This document shows, piece after piece, positions 52,499 through 62,617 of a DNA stretch of 64,000 bases. Made by a program: the position numbers and the translations under genes. Position 1 is the stretch's first letter. Each line of letters opens with the position of its first letter. Under the pieces are notes generated by a model. The model ran no database searches, had not been told where the DNA came from, and was given only the letters and a program-made list of their open reading frames with translations. The DNA is from Streptomyces globisporus (lineage in GTDB: Bacteria > Actinomycetota > Actinomycetes > Streptomycetales > Streptomycetaceae): NCBI GenBank assembly GCA_014649555.1, contig BMTG01000014.1:140555-204554 (forward strand). Reading direction: 5' to 3'.

Positions 52499-53152
52499 TC
52501 AGACCTCCTCGGTGCCACCGCTCTCCTCGTCGTCTGCCTTCTTCTCTTCCTTCGCCGCGGCGGGCGTGGCGCCCGGCTGCGGCTCGGCGACGGCCACCCG
52601 CGCGGGGCGGATGGTGCGCTCGCCGATGCGATACCCCGGCTGAAGGATCGCCACGCAGGTCGTCTCGGTGACGTCCGGCGCGTAGCTGTGCATCAGGGCC
52701 TCGTGGATCGTCGGGTCGAAGGGCTCGCCCTCCTTGCCGAACTGCTGGAGGCCCAGCTTCGCGACGACGGTCTCCATCGATTCGGCCACCGACTTGAAGC
52801 CGCCGACCAGCTCGCCGTGTTCCCGCGCGCGGCCGACGTCGTCGAGCACGGGCAGGAGCTCGGACAGGAGGTTCGCGACGGCGATCTCCTTGACCGCGAC
52901 CCGGTCCCGCTCGACGCGGCGGCGGTAGTTCTGGTACTCGGCCTGGAGCCGCTGGAGGTCTGCCGTGCGCTCGTTGAGCGCCGTACGGACCTGGTCCAGC
53001 TGCGCCGTCAGACCGACGGTCGCATCGGTGTCCCCGGCCGGGGCTGCCGCCTCCTCCTCGGAGGAGTCGGCAGCCTTCGGCTCGGCGTCATCAGGGGTGG
53101 CGCCGGAGGGGACGTCGGGCTTCTCCTCGAAGCCCGGAGTCTCCTCGGTCAC
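52499..53152 (-). CDS. grpE: GrpE nucleotide exchange factor
   Basis: 217 residues. Long N-terminal acidic/Ala part, a coiled coil ([20 protein letters not shown]), then the beta domain [20 protein letters not shown] and the end [20 protein letters not shown]. It releases ADP from DnaK. The GTG start overlaps the dnaK stop (53149-53152), so the two are coupled. Confidence 0.97.
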   Translation of the reverse strand: MTEETPGFEEKPDVPSGATPDDAEPKAADSSEEEAAAPAGDTDATVGLTAQLDQVRTALNERTADLQRLQAEYQNYRRRVERDRVAVKEIAVANLLSELLPVLDDVGRAREHGELVGGFKSVAESMETVVAKLGLQQFGKEGEPFDPTIHEALMHSYAPDVTETTCVAILQPGYRIGERTIRPARVAVAEPQPGATPAAAKEEKKADDEESGGTEEV

Positions 53153-55002
53153 GCCGCACCGCCCTTGGTGTCCTTCTCGTCGTCCACGATCTCGGCGTCG
53201 ACGACATCGTCATCGGCCTTGGCCTGGCCGTCGCCCGGGGCCTCGGCGCCCGGGGCCGCACCCTCGGCCTGGGCGTTGGCGTACATCGCCTGGCCCAGCT
53301 TCTGGGAGACGGCGGCGACCTTCTCGGTGGCCGTACGGATCTCGGCGGTGTCCTCGCCCTTGAGCTTCTCCTTCAGCTCCTCGACCGCGGTCTCCACCTC
53401 CGTCTTGACGTCGCCGGGGACCTTGTCCTCGTTGTCCTTGAGGAACTTCTCCGTCTGGTAGACGAGCTGTTCGCCCTGGTTGCGCGACTCGGCGGCCTCG
53501 CGGCGGGCGTGGTCCTCCTCCGCGTACTTCTCGGCCTCTTCGCGCATCCGGTTGACCTCGTCCTTCGGCAGCGAGGAGCCGCCGGTGACGGTCATCTTCT
53601 GCTCCTTGCCGGTGCCGAGGTCCTTGGCGGCGACGTGCATGATGCCGTTGGCGTCGATGTCGAAGGCGACCTCGATCTGCGGGACACCGCGCGGGGCTGG
53701 CGGCAGACCGGTCAGCTCGAACATCCCGAGCTTCTTGTTGTACGCCGCGATCTCGCGCTCGCCCTGGTAGACCTGGATCTGCACGGACGGCTGGTTGTCC
53801 TCGGCCGTCGTGAAGATCTCGGAGCGCTTGGTCGGGATCGTGGTGTTGCGCTCGATGAGCTTGGTCATGATCCCTCCCTTGGTCTCGATGCCGAGGGACA
53901 GCGGGGTGACGTCGAGGAGCAGGACGTCCTTGACCTCGCCCTTGAGGACACCGGCCTGGAGCGAGGCGCCGATGGCGACGACCTCGTCCGGGTTCACACC
54001 CTTGTTGGCGTCCTGGCCGCCGGTCAGCTCCTTGACGAGCTCGGCGACGGCCGGCATACGGGTGGAGCCACCGACGAGAACGACGTGGTCGATCTCGGAG
54101 AGCTGGATGCCCGCGTCCTTGATGACGTTGTGGAACGGGGTCTTGCAGCGGTCCAGGAGGTCCGAGGTCAGCTGCTGGAACTGCGAGCGCGTGAGCTTCT
54201 CGTCCAGGTGCAGCGGGCCCTCGGCGGACGCCGTGATGTAGGGCAGGTTGATCGTGGTCTCGGTCGAGGACGAGAGCTCGATCTTCGCCTTCTCCGCGGC
54301 CTCGCGGAGACGCTGGAGAGCCATCTTGTCCTTGGACAGGTCCACGCCGTGCCCGTTGGCGAACTGCTTCACCAGGTAGTCGACGACACGCTGGTCCCAG
54401 TCGTCACCACCGAGGTGGTTGTCACCGTTGGTGGCCTTCACCTCGACGACGCCGTCGCCGATCTCCAGGAGGGACACGTCGAAGGTGCCGCCACCGAGGT
54501 CGAAGACGAGGATCGTCTGGTCGTCCTTGTCGAGGCCGTACGCCAGGGCGGCGGCGGTCGGCTCGTTGACGATGCGCAGGACGTTCAGGCCCGCGATCTC
54601 GCCGGCCTCCTTCGTCGCCTGACGCTCGGAGTCGTTGAAGTACGCCGGGACGGTGATGACCGCGTCGGCCACCTTCTCGCCCAGGTAGGACTCGGCGTCG
54701 CGCTTCAGCTTCTGCAGGATGAAGGCGCTCATCTGCTGCGGGTTGAAGCCCTTGCCGTCGATCTCGATCTTCCAGTCCGTGCCCATGTGGCGCTTGACGG
54801 AGCGGATGGTCCTGTCGACGTTGGTGACCGCCTGGCGCTTGGCGACCTCGCCGACGAGCACCTCGCCGTTCTTGGCGAAGGCGACGACGGACGGCGTGGT
54901 CCTGGCGCCTTCGGCGTTGGTGATGACGGTGGGCTCGCCGCCTTCGAGAACGCTGACGACGGAGTTAGTCGTGCCCAGGTCGATGCCGACCGCACGTGCC
55001 AT
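53149..55002 (-). CDS. dnaK: DnaK (Hsp70)
   Basis: 617 residues. ATPase motifs: [51 protein letters not shown]. Substrate domain follows from about 380, and the acidic C-terminus includes [15 protein letters not shown]. Besides folding proteins it is the co-repressor for HspR. GGAGG lies eight bases before the ATG. First gene of the operon. Confidence 0.99.
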   Translation of the reverse strand: MARAVGIDLGTTNSVVSVLEGGEPTVITNAEGARTTPSVVAFAKNGEVLVGEVAKRQAVTNVDRTIRSVKRHMGTDWKIEIDGKGFNPQQMSAFILQKLKRDAESYLGEKVADAVITVPAYFNDSERQATKEAGEIAGLNVLRIVNEPTAAALAYGLDKDDQTILVFDLGGGTFDVSLLEIGDGVVEVKATNGDNHLGGDDWDQRVVDYLVKQFANGHGVDLSKDKMALQRLREAAEKAKIELSSSTETTINLPYITASAEGPLHLDEKLTRSQFQQLTSDLLDRCKTPFHNVIKDAGIQLSEIDHVVLVGGSTRMPAVAELVKELTGGQDANKGVNPDEVVAIGASLQAGVLKGEVKDVLLLDVTPLSLGIETKGGIMTKLIERNTTIPTKRSEIFTTAEDNQPSVQIQVYQGEREIAAYNKKLGMFELTGLPPAPRGVPQIEVAFDIDANGIMHVAAKDLGTGKEQKMTVTGGSSLPKDEVNRMREEAEKYAEEDHARREAAESRNQGEQLVYQTEKFLKDNEDKVPGDVKTEVETAVEELKEKLKGEDTAEIRTATEKVAAVSQKLGQAMYANAQAEGAAPGAEAPGDGQAKADDDVVDAEIVDDEKDTKGGAA

Positions 55003-55022
55003 TTCAATTCCTCCAACGATTA

Positions 55023-55043
55023 CTTGAGTGGATCTGACTCAAG
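55023..55043 (-). promoter_or_regulatory. HAIR operator 1 of dnaK (perfect consensus)
   Basis: CTTGAGT, seven bases, ACTCAAG exactly matches the HspR site. It overlaps the -10 box of the promoter described next, so bound HspR should block RNA polymerase. Confidence 0.93.
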
Positions 55044-55070
55044 AATGCATGACGCCCGCCCACGAGTCAA
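55042..55070 (-). promoter_or_regulatory. dnaK operon promoter
   Basis: On the minus strand TTGACT (55070-55065), 17 bases, CATTCT (55047-55042). The -10 box touches HAIR 1. Confidence 0.65.
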
Positions 55071-55074
55071 CAGA

Positions 55075-55095
55075 CCTGAGTCGGGCACACTCAAC
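55075..55095 (-). promoter_or_regulatory. HAIR operator 2 of dnaK
   Basis: CCTGAGT, seven bases, ACTCAAC: two mismatches from consensus, directly upstream of the -35 box. Confidence 0.72.
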
Positions 55096-55324
55096 TTAAG
55101 TGCCACCTGACGCTTACGTGGGCCTTATCCACGCCGGTCCGCCCGCCACAGAACCGCACCGGCGCACGCCACACCCCTCGCGCACCACCCGACCCACCGT
55201 CCCACCGTGGGATCGTTCTGTCACAAATTGCCGCGAGACGGCCACAACCGTCACCGACCGGCAGGTTTCAGCGTGGATCGTCACCCATGGTGTCCCATCG
55301 AACCTCGAACCCCGGGCGGGCGCG

Positions 55325-56074
55325 ATGCAGAACGCGAGGAAGCGGCACGTACGGCAGATGGGACGGGAGGACCGGCGAGCGGGAGACACGGTGCGCGGGC
55401 ACTCACCCGCGTACGCCACCGTGTCCGGCACCGCGCGGGGCGACTTCCCCTCCCGCCCCGCCGCACACCTGGCAGGCCTCACCGACCGGGTGCGACGGCT
55501 CGCGGACCGCACCCTCCCCCGCACGACGGCCGAACGCGCCCTGGATCTGGTGCTCGGCACCGTACTGCTCGCCGTGACCTGTCCCGCCGTCGCCGTGGCC
55601 GCGCTCGTCCTGACCGCGCGGCGCACCCCGGGCGGCGCCTGGGACCGCCGGCCCCGGGCGGGCCTGGGCGGCCGGGTCTTCGAGCTGCGCACCCTGCGGA
55701 CCCGGAGACTCCGCCTGGACCTGTTCTCGCGGCTGCCGCACGTCGTCCGCGGCGACCTCGCCCTGGTCGGCCCCGCCCCCCTGGCCCCCGGCGATCCCCG
55801 GACCACCGGCCCCGGCGCCCGGCAGTGGCGGCGGGAAATGCGACCGGGACTGACCGGTCTGGCGCAGGTGCGCGCCCGCTCGGGCATGCCGTGGGACGAC
55901 CCCGCCCTGCTGGACCAGCACTACGCAGAGCACCATGGAGTGGTGCTCGACCTGGCGATCCTCGCCGAAGCCGCCCGCCACCCCCTGCGGGAACAGCTCC
56001 GGAAGGCCCGCCGAACCAAGGCACACCTGAGCGACGCAGATCACCGCCCGCCCGCCTGCAGGAGGGTGGACTAA
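55325..56074 (+). CDS. Bacterial sugar transferase-like protein, short form
   Basis: 249 residues. One hydrophobic helix (LDLVLGTVLLAVTCPAVAVA) precedes a catalytic domain with family segments: FSRLPHVVRGDLALVGPAPL (versus the usual DELPQLxNVLRGDMSLVGPRP) and MRPGLTGLAQVRARSGMPWD. The catalytic Asp-Glu pair is replaced by Phe-Ser, and the KxRSM motif by ELRTLRT. It may have lost phosphoglycosyl transferase activity. Start uncertain: ATG 55325 lacks a strong ribosome binding site. Divergent from dnaK. Confidence 0.72.
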   Translation: MQNARKRHVRQMGREDRRAGDTVRGHSPAYATVSGTARGDFPSRPAAHLAGLTDRVRRLADRTLPRTTAERALDLVLGTVLLAVTCPAVAVAALVLTARRTPGGAWDRRPRAGLGGRVFELRTLRTRRLRLDLFSRLPHVVRGDLALVGPAPLAPGDPRTTGPGARQWRREMRPGLTGLAQVRARSGMPWDDPALLDQHYAEHHGVVLDLAILAEAARHPLREQLRKARRTKAHLSDADHRPPACRRVD

Positions 56075-56178
56075 GTGGATAGTGTCAGCACAGACTAATT
56101 AAGTTACTGCTTAGTAGTAGCGGGCAGTATCACGTAACCAACTGGATCCCGCTCTCGCAGGCCCGAGGAGCCCCACTC

Positions 56179-58446
56179 ATGCAACTCGCCGCGATCATCG
56201 TGTCGCTGGTGCTGACGGTCGTCGGCGTTGCGCTCGTCGCCCGAGCCGTCGCGCAGATCTACCGCTTCGTCCGCCTCGGACAGGCGGTACCGGCAGGCAG
56301 CCGCACCGACGACCCCAAGCAGCGGACGATCACCTTGATCAAGGAGTTCGTCGGCCATACCCGCATGAACCGCTGGGGAATCGTGGGCGTCGCCCACTGG
56401 TTCGTCGCGGTCGGCTTCCTGACCCTGGGCCTGACGATCGTCACGGCGTACGGCCAGCTGTTCAAGGCCGACTGGGTGCTGCCGTACATCGGCACCTTCC
56501 TGCCGTACGAGGTGTACATCGAGTTCATCGCGCTCGGCACGACCCTCGGCATCCTCGTCCTGATCGCGATCCGCCAGCTGAACCTGCCCTCACGGGCGGG
56601 CCGCAAGTCGCGGTTCACCGGCTCCAAGATGGGCCAGGCGTACTTCGTCGAGGCGATCATCCTGATCATCGGCGCCGCGATCATGGTGCTCCGCGGTCTG
56701 GAGGGCGCGCTCCACCACGTGGACGGCTACGGCCCCGCGTACTTCGCCTCGTACCCCCTGGTCATGGCCTTCGAGGGACTGAGCACCGAGACGCTGCAGA
56801 ACCTGGTCTACCTGTTCGCGATGATCAAGCTCGGTACGACGATGATCTGGGCGATCACCGTCGGCCTCAACACCAACATGGGTGTGGCCTGGCACCGTTT
56901 CCTCGGCTTCCCGAACATCTGGTTCAAGCGGAACGCCGACGGCGAGGTAGCGCTCGGCGCGCTCCAGCCGATGACGACGGCCGGCAAGGAGATCGACTGG
57001 GAGGACCCGGCCGAGGACGCGGTCTTCGGTGTCTCCCAGGTCGAGCAGTTCTCCTGGAAGGGCATCCTCGACTTCTCCACCTGCACCGAGTGCGGCCGCT
57101 GCCAGTCGCAGTGCCCCGCCTGGAACACCGGCAAGCCCCTCTCCCCCAAGCTCCTGATCATGTCGCTGCGCGACCACGCGCACGCCAAGGCCCCCTACCT
57201 CCTCGCGGGTGGCGGCAAGACCATGGAGGGCGAGGAGAAGGCCACCGAGGAGCAGCTCAAGGACGTCCCCGCCGCCGCCCTCGCCGAGGCCGAGCGCCCG
57301 CTGATCGGCACCGCCGAGGAGAACGGCGTCATCGACCCGGACGTCCTGTGGTCCTGCACCACCTGCGGCGCCTGCGTCGAGCAGTGCCCGGTCGACATCG
57401 AGCACATCGACCACATCGTCGACATGCGCCGCTACCAGGTGATGATCGAGTCCGCGTTCCCGTCCGAGGCGGGCACGATGCTCAAGAACCTGGAGAAGAA
57501 GGGCAACCCCTGGGGCCTCGCCAAGAAGGCCCGCGTCGAGTGGACCAAGGAAGTCGACTTCGAGGTCCCCATCGTCGGCAAGGATGTCGAGGACCTCACC
57601 GAGGTCGACTACCTGTACTGGGTCGGCTGCGCCGGCGCCCTGGAGGACCGGGCCAAGAAGACCACCAAGGCCTTCGCCGAGCTCCTGCACATGGCCGGGG
57701 TCAAGTTCGCGATCATGGGCGGCGACGAGAAGTGCACCGGTGACTCCGCCCGCCGCCTGGGTAACGAGCCGCTCTTCCAGCAGCTCGGCCAGGAGAACGT
57801 GGCCATGCTGAACATGGCGTACGGCGAGGACGATGAAGACGAGACGACGAAGAAGCCCAAGTCGTCGAAGAAGATCGTCGCGACCTGTCCGCACTGCTTC
57901 AACACCATCGCGAACGAGTACCCGCAGCTCGGCGGCGAGTACGAGGTCATCCACCACACCCAGCTGCTCCAGCACCTCATCGACGAGGGCAAGCTGGTCC
58001 CGGTGACCCCGGTCGAGGGCCTGATCACCTACCACGACCCGTGCTACCTGGGCCGCCACAACAAGATCTACACCCCGCCGCGCGAGATCATCGCGAAGGT
58101 CCCGGGTCTGCGGAACGAGGAGATGCACCGCCACAAGGAGCGCGGCTTCTGCTGCGGCGCCGGCGGCGCCCGGATGTGGATGGAGGAGCGGATCGGCAAG
58201 CGCGTCAACAACGAGCGCGTCGACGAGGCCCTCGCCCTCAACCCGGACATCGTCTCGACCGCCTGCCCGTTCTGCCTCGTCATGCTGACCGACTCGGTCA
58301 ACGGCAAGAAGAACGACGGCCAGGCCAAGGAGTCCATCCAGGTCGTGGACGTCTCGCAGCTCCTCCTGGAGTCCGTGAAGACGCCCGTCGATCCGACCGG
58401 TGACGCGGAGCAGGTGGACGCACCGGAGCCGGAACCGGCAAAGTGA
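56179..58446 (+). CDS. Membrane Fe-S oxidoreductase, EtfD-like
   Basis: 755 residues. The N-terminal 260 form a NarI-like membrane domain of about six helices (LAAIIVSLVLTVVGVALVAR; FVEAIILIIGAAIMVL). Then two [4Fe-4S] motifs (CTECGRCQSQCP and CTTCGACVEQCP) and two CCG cysteine-rich segments (DPCYLGRHNKIY, GFCCGAGGARMW). This matches the actinobacterial EtfD family that passes electrons from electron-transferring flavoprotein to menaquinone in fatty acid oxidation. GAGGAG lies eight bases before the ATG. No etfAB genes are near. Confidence 0.85.
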   Translation: MQLAAIIVSLVLTVVGVALVARAVAQIYRFVRLGQAVPAGSRTDDPKQRTITLIKEFVGHTRMNRWGIVGVAHWFVAVGFLTLGLTIVTAYGQLFKADWVLPYIGTFLPYEVYIEFIALGTTLGILVLIAIRQLNLPSRAGRKSRFTGSKMGQAYFVEAIILIIGAAIMVLRGLEGALHHVDGYGPAYFASYPLVMAFEGLSTETLQNLVYLFAMIKLGTTMIWAITVGLNTNMGVAWHRFLGFPNIWFKRNADGEVALGALQPMTTAGKEIDWEDPAEDAVFGVSQVEQFSWKGILDFSTCTECGRCQSQCPAWNTGKPLSPKLLIMSLRDHAHAKAPYLLAGGGKTMEGEEKATEEQLKDVPAAALAEAERPLIGTAEENGVIDPDVLWSCTTCGACVEQCPVDIEHIDHIVDMRRYQVMIESAFPSEAGTMLKNLEKKGNPWGLAKKARVEWTKEVDFEVPIVGKDVEDLTEVDYLYWVGCAGALEDRAKKTTKAFAELLHMAGVKFAIMGGDEKCTGDSARRLGNEPLFQQLGQENVAMLNMAYGEDDEDETTKKPKSSKKIVATCPHCFNTIANEYPQLGGEYEVIHHTQLLQHLIDEGKLVPVTPVEGLITYHDPCYLGRHNKIYTPPREIIAKVPGLRNEEMHRHKERGFCCGAGGARMWMEERIGKRVNNERVDEALALNPDIVSTACPFCLVMLTDSVNGKKNDGQAKESIQVVDVSQLLLESVKTPVDPTGDAEQVDAPEPEPAK

Positions 58447-58462
58447 CGTAACGCATCAGCGC

Positions 58463-58509
58463 GAAGAAGCGGCCGGATCTGCCTCGGGGGCAGGACCGGC
58501 CGCTTCTTC
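58463..58509 (+). terminator. Terminator of the EtfD-like gene
   Basis: GAAGAAGCGGCCGG (58463-58476) pairs with CCGGCCGCTTCTTC (58496-58509), 16 bases past the stop codon. Confidence 0.88.
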
Positions 58510-58675
58510 GTGTCCGGGACCTCGCTGTGGCCGGGAACGTGACGACCACCGCAGGGGAACTGTGAACTCGGACATGTACGCGACGACGTATCTGGAGCAT
58601 CATGTGCTCCCGGAACACCTCCCCGGCCCGGCGGCCGACGGGAACACCGGTTCACGAACGACGAACGAGGCCTCC

Positions 58676-59821
58676 GTGCGTCCACGCACCCGCACCCGCA
58701 CCGAGCACCCGCAGGCAGCGGTCACCAGCCGGATGACGGCTTCCCTCACTGCGGGCTGTACGGCCCTGCTGCTGGCGCTCACGGCCTGTACGGCCCCGTC
58801 CTCCGCGTCCGACGGCAAGAACGGCGACACCCCGCCCCCGGCGCAGGCACGGACGCAGGCGGAGACGGCGAGCGCCCCCGTCCCCCGCGGCACCGGCAGC
58901 CGCGTCCCGTACGACTTCAACGGCGACGGCCACCGCGACCTGGTCGTCAACGACCTGGTGAAGGCCCCCGAGGACAGTCACGGCGACGACGCGGGCATCG
59001 GCATCGTGTACGGCTCCGAGGACCGCGACCGCCCCCTGGACCCGGCCACCCGGCACCTGCTGAGCGCCCGCGCGAACGCGGCGAAGTCCGGCGACACCCT
59101 GCCCGCAGCGTTCGACGCCGAGTCGGCCTGCGACCTGGACCGGGACGGCTTCACCGACCTGATCGTCTCGACCGACCCCCCGTACAACGGCATCGGCGCC
59201 CCGCCGGTACCGCTCCAGATCCTCTTCGGCTCCCCGCAGGGCCTGACGGGCAAGGCCGTCACCGTACGCATCCCGCAGCAGGCCCGGTTCGGCAACGAGT
59301 GGCCCGAGCAGCCGGTCTGCGGCGACTTCGACGGCGACGGGAAGGCCGACCTCGCGGTCACCGCCAGCGCCGGCCAGGTCACCTTCCTGCACGGCCCCTT
59401 CACCCGCACCGGGGCCCCGCGCAGCGCGGAACTGCTGCCCGACGGCGGCCCGTACCTCTACGCCCCCGAGCCCCGGTCCGACACCGACGGCGACGGTTAC
59501 GACGACCTCGTCGCCGCCGCCCGCCCGCACGCCCCCGGACAGGCGGGCAAGGGCACCCTCCTCCTCGGCTCCGCGAAGGGCCCGGCGGGTCCCGGCAGCA
59601 CGTACGCGTTCGCCGCGGAGGACGTCCCCACCGCACCGCTGAAGACGACGGGCACCACCCGCACCACCCTCCTGAACCACGGCGACTACGACGGTGACAA
59701 GAAGCCGGACACGGTGGTGCGGACGTACCGGGGCGAGCGGCAGGACCTGATCGCGCTCTACCCGGCGGGTACCACGGACGAGCCCCTCGTCACCTTCTCC
59801 ACGGCGCTGTTCCTCCGCTGA
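58676..59821 (+). CDS. Lipoprotein with FG-GAP/VCBS-like repeats
   Basis: 381 residues. Lipobox LALTAC follows the hydrophobic stretch TASLTAGCTALLLALTAC; the Cys after it would carry the lipid. The rest contains repeated Asp-rich Ca-binding-like segments: DFNGDGHRDLVV, DLDRDGFTDLIV, DFDGDGKADLAV, DTDGDGYDDLVA, DYDGDKKPDTVV, as in FG-GAP beta-propellers. GTG at 58676 follows GAGG; an upstream GTG at 58562 is an alternative that would put 38 residues before the signal peptide. Outer-surface binding is likely; ligand unknown. Confidence 0.8.
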   Translation: MRPRTRTRTEHPQAAVTSRMTASLTAGCTALLLALTACTAPSSASDGKNGDTPPPAQARTQAETASAPVPRGTGSRVPYDFNGDGHRDLVVNDLVKAPEDSHGDDAGIGIVYGSEDRDRPLDPATRHLLSARANAAKSGDTLPAAFDAESACDLDRDGFTDLIVSTDPPYNGIGAPPVPLQILFGSPQGLTGKAVTVRIPQQARFGNEWPEQPVCGDFDGDGKADLAVTASAGQVTFLHGPFTRTGAPRSAELLPDGGPYLYAPEPRSDTDGDGYDDLVAAARPHAPGQAGKGTLLLGSAKGPAGPGSTYAFAAEDVPTAPLKTTGTTRTTLLNHGDYDGDKKPDTVVRTYRGERQDLIALYPAGTTDEPLVTFSTALFLR

Positions 59822-59939
59822 ACTCCCCCTCCGGGGCCCCGGGGAGCGGCCCCTAGGGGATGTCACAGCTCGGCAGCAATGGCGCCCCGGTTCCCCCGGC
59901 ACCCCTCCCCGCCCCCCGGGGACCAGGTACGTTCGACGG

Positions 59940-60908
59940 GTGGCTGGATTCAGGATCGGACGCGGCCGGGACAACCGCACCCCGCAACAACCGCAGCAGC
60001 AGCCGTACGGAGGGCAGGCACCACAGCCGCCGTACGGTGCTCAGCCGTGGCCGACGGCAGGAGGCCCGGCCAACGGCGCGGCGCCACCGCCGTACGGAGC
60101 CCCTCAGGGCGCCCCGTACAACGCGGGCGGCTACCAGGGCCAGGGGCAACAGGGCGGACACGGGCACGGCGGGCATCACCGTCATGGGGGCGGCGGCCAC
60201 GGGGGCCACGGCGAGCCGGAGTACTTCGGCGACCCGTACACGGACCCCGCGCCCCACGACCCGTACGCCAACAATCCGGGCCACACGCAGGCGTTCCGCG
60301 TCGACGAGGACCCGTACGGCGACGGCAACACCTACCGCGCCGGCTCCGCCCCCGCCCAGCCGGCGGGCCCGCGGCTGCGCTGGAAGGAACTGCTGAGCGG
60401 CATCGTGATGCGCCCCGGCCCGACGTTCTGGCAGATGCGGGACTACCCGGTCTGGGGTTCGGCGCTGGTCGTCACGTTCCTCTACGGCCTGCTCGCGCTC
60501 TTCGGCTTCGACCAGGCGCGCGAAGAAGCGATCAACGCGACGATCTCGACGGCCATCCCGTACGTCCTGTTCACCGGCGTCGGCTTCGTCGTCGGCGGCC
60601 TGGTCCTCGGCGCGGTGACCCACACCCTGGCCCGCCAGCTCGGCGGCACGGGTTCATGGCAGCCGACGGTGGGCCTGTCGATGCTGATCATGTCGATGAC
60701 GGACGCCCCGCGCCTGCTCTTCGCCCTCTTCCTGGGCGGCGAGAACTCCCTGGTCCAGATCGTGGGCTGGCTGACCTGGCTGGCGGCGGGCGCGCTGTTC
60801 ACGTCGATGGTGAGCAAGTCGCACGACCTGCCGTGGCCGAAGGCGCTGGGAGCGTCGGCGATCCAGCTGATCGCGCTGCTGTCGATCATCAAGCTGGGCA
60901 CGATCTGA
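59940..60908 (+). CDS. Yip1-family membrane protein with Pro/Gln/Gly/His-rich N-terminus
   Basis: 322 residues. The first 130 are low complexity (PQQPQQQPYGGQ, then GHGHGGHHRHGGGGHGGHGE). The rest is a Yip1 domain: WKELLSGIVMRPGPTFWQMR leads into about five membrane helices (SALVVTFLYGLLALFGF; FTGVGFVVGGLVLGAVTHTL). Yip1-type proteins are found in many actinobacteria with unknown role. The His-rich stretch may bind metal. GTG start at 59940. Confidence 0.8.
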   Translation: MAGFRIGRGRDNRTPQQPQQQPYGGQAPQPPYGAQPWPTAGGPANGAAPPPYGAPQGAPYNAGGYQGQGQQGGHGHGGHHRHGGGGHGGHGEPEYFGDPYTDPAPHDPYANNPGHTQAFRVDEDPYGDGNTYRAGSAPAQPAGPRLRWKELLSGIVMRPGPTFWQMRDYPVWGSALVVTFLYGLLALFGFDQAREEAINATISTAIPYVLFTGVGFVVGGLVLGAVTHTLARQLGGTGSWQPTVGLSMLIMSMTDAPRLLFALFLGGENSLVQIVGWLTWLAAGALFTSMVSKSHDLPWPKALGASAIQLIALLSIIKLGTI

Positions 60909-60919
60909 GCGAGTGACGA

Positions 60920-60957
60920 GGAAGGCCCCGGAACGCTTCCGCGTTCCGGGGCCTTCC
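60920..60957. terminator. Bidirectional terminator
   Basis: GGAAGGCCCCGGAACG and CGTTCCGGGGCCTTCC form a perfect 16-bp stem between the Yip1 and phosphoribosyltransferase genes. Confidence 0.9.
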
Positions 60958-60976
60958 GCATAGGTCTTCGTCATCC

Positions 60977-61477
60977 CTACGCGTCGAGAACCTGCCCGTC
61001 CCGCCGAACGACGGGCTTCTCGACCGACCAGGGGAAGTTGATCCACTGGTCGGTCTTCTTCCACACGTACTCGCACTTCACGAGGGAGTGGGACTTCTCG
61101 TAGATGACCGCGCTGCGGACCTCGGCGACATGGTCGACACAGAAGTCGTGGACGAGCTTGAGGGTCTTGCCGGTGTCGGCGACGTCATCGGCGATCAGAA
61201 CCTTCTTGTCGGAGAAGTCGATCGCGTTGGGGACGGGCGCCAGCATGACGGGCATTTCCAGGGTGGTCCCGACCCCGGTGTAGAACTCCACGTTGACGAG
61301 GTGGATGTTCTTGCAGTCGAGGGCGTAGGCGAGCCCGCCGGCGACGAACACGCCACCGCGAGCGATGCTCAGCACCACATCGGGCTCATAGCCATCATCG
61401 GCAACGGTCTGGGCGAGTTCGCGCACGGCCCGCCCGAAGCCCTCGTAGGTAAGGTTTTCCCGCACGTCAGTAGCCAT
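60977..61477 (-). CDS. Phosphoribosyltransferase
   Basis: 166 residues, type I PRTase fold. PRPP-binding loop VLIADDVADTGKTLKLVHDF, and VVLSIARGGVFVAGGLAYAL near the N-terminus. The closest known groups are hypoxanthine/xanthine-guanine phosphoribosyltransferases (purine salvage); the base is unproven. It follows dcd by six bases and so shares its transcript, which links it to nucleotide metabolism. Confidence 0.88.
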   Translation of the reverse strand: MATDVRENLTYEGFGRAVRELAQTVADDGYEPDVVLSIARGGVFVAGGLAYALDCKNIHLVNVEFYTGVGTTLEMPVMLAPVPNAIDFSDKKVLIADDVADTGKTLKLVHDFCVDHVAEVRSAVIYEKSHSLVKCEYVWKKTDQWINFPWSVEKPVVRRDGQVLDA

Positions 61478-61483
61478 GGTCGA

Positions 61484-62059
61484 TCACACCTGGGTCCGAT
61501 GGAAGTTCTGGAAGGACCGCGAGGCGGTCGGCCCGCGCTGCCCCTGGTACCGCGACCCGTACCGCTCGGACCCGTAAGGAAACTCGGCGGACGAGGTCAG
61601 CTTGAACAGGCACAGCTGCCCGATCTTCATCCCCGGCCACAGCTTTATCGGCAGCGTGGCGAGGTTCGACAGCTCCAGGGTCACGTGCCCGGAGAACCCG
61701 GGGTCGATGAACCCGGCCGTCGAGTGCGTCACCAGACCGAGCCGCCCGAGCGAGCTCTTGCCCTCCAGCCGCGAGGCCAGATCGTCGGGAAGCGAGATCA
61801 CCTCGTACGTGGACGCCAGCACGAACTCCCCCGGGTGGAGGATGAAGGCCTCATCCCCCTCGGGCTCGACGGTCCGCGTCAGATCGGGCTGCTCCACCGC
61901 CGGATCGATGTGCGGGTACCGGTGGTTCTCGAACACCCGGAAGTAGCGGTCCAGCCGCACGTCGATGCTCGACGGCTGCACCATCGAAGGGTCGTACGGA
62001 TCGATACGGACTCGCCCGGCGTCGATCTCGGCCCGGATGTCCTTGTCTGAGAGAAGCAC
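61484..62059 (-). CDS. dcd: dCTP deaminase
   Basis: 191 residues. dCTP to dUTP conversion in dTTP supply. Motifs: [60 protein letters not shown] (catalytic Glu just before) and [11 protein letters not shown]. Trimeric family; length standard. First of two genes with the phosphoribosyltransferase. Confidence 0.96.
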   Translation of the reverse strand: MLLSDKDIRAEIDAGRVRIDPYDPSMVQPSSIDVRLDRYFRVFENHRYPHIDPAVEQPDLTRTVEPEGDEAFILHPGEFVLASTYEVISLPDDLASRLEGKSSLGRLGLVTHSTAGFIDPGFSGHVTLELSNLATLPIKLWPGMKIGQLCLFKLTSSAEFPYGSERYGSRYQGQRGPTASRSFQNFHRTQV

Positions 62060-62207
62060 GCCCCGAGGATACGCAGAACGCGCGAGCCCGCCCCAACCGG
62101 ACCACCCGCGCGCCTCTGCTCCACGTCTCCGCGACTACTGCTTCGCTACCACTCCACTACCGCCGGCGACCGCTCAGCTACGACTACTGCTGCCGTTACC
62201 GCTCCCA

Positions 62208-62381
62208 CTACCGCTTCTCGAACGCCACGGGAACGGCCTGCCGCAACCGGGCGCACCGGGGACACCGGATCAACCGCCCCGGCCCGATCCTGTCGGCCCC
62301 GAGCTGCTGCATCGGGAACGACGAGGTAGTGAAAACGTGCCCTTCGGCACAGCGGACGACGGTGCGCTCCATCGACTCCAT
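62208..62381 (-). CDS. Zinc-ribbon microprotein, 57 aa
   Basis: MESMERTVVRCAEGHVFTTS, QQLGADRIGPGRLIRCPRCA: one Cys plus GH (CAEGHVF) and CPRC give four plausible zinc ligands, a minimal zinc ribbon. AAGGGA lies four bases before the ATG at 62381. Short but well supported by start signal and motif; a conserved Streptomyces microprotein as far as I recall. Role unknown. Confidence 0.72.
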   Translation of the reverse strand: MESMERTVVRCAEGHVFTTSSFPMQQLGADRIGPGRLIRCPRCARLRQAVPVAFEKR

Positions 62382-62617
62382 CAAGTCCCTTCCCCAACCG
62401 CATCTGGACGAGACCGCCACATTAGGGGATGAACAGGACGCCACGGCACGCGGCACTCCGACCACCCACGCTACGCCCCCAACTCCCGCCCATCACACCC
62501 CCGTCCACCTTTCCTCCCACCTCCGGCGCACGACACGAAGGCCCCGCGGCGCATCCGCCGGGGGCCTGGCATGGGGTACAGTGTGGAACGATGCAGAGCC
62601 GGTGATCGGCATGCTTC
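62382..62617. promoter_or_regulatory. Divergent region before tRNA-Gly
   Basis: Contains TACAGT at about 62577-62582, a fair -10 box for the tRNA gene, 36 bases upstream of it. Otherwise nothing that I can support. Confidence 0.45.

Noticed and set aside
53509-55110. Long plus-strand open frame opposite dnaK
   Set aside because: An antisense shadow of a highly conserved gene at high GC; the composition (Val/Gly/Arg-rich, no motif) is not protein-like.
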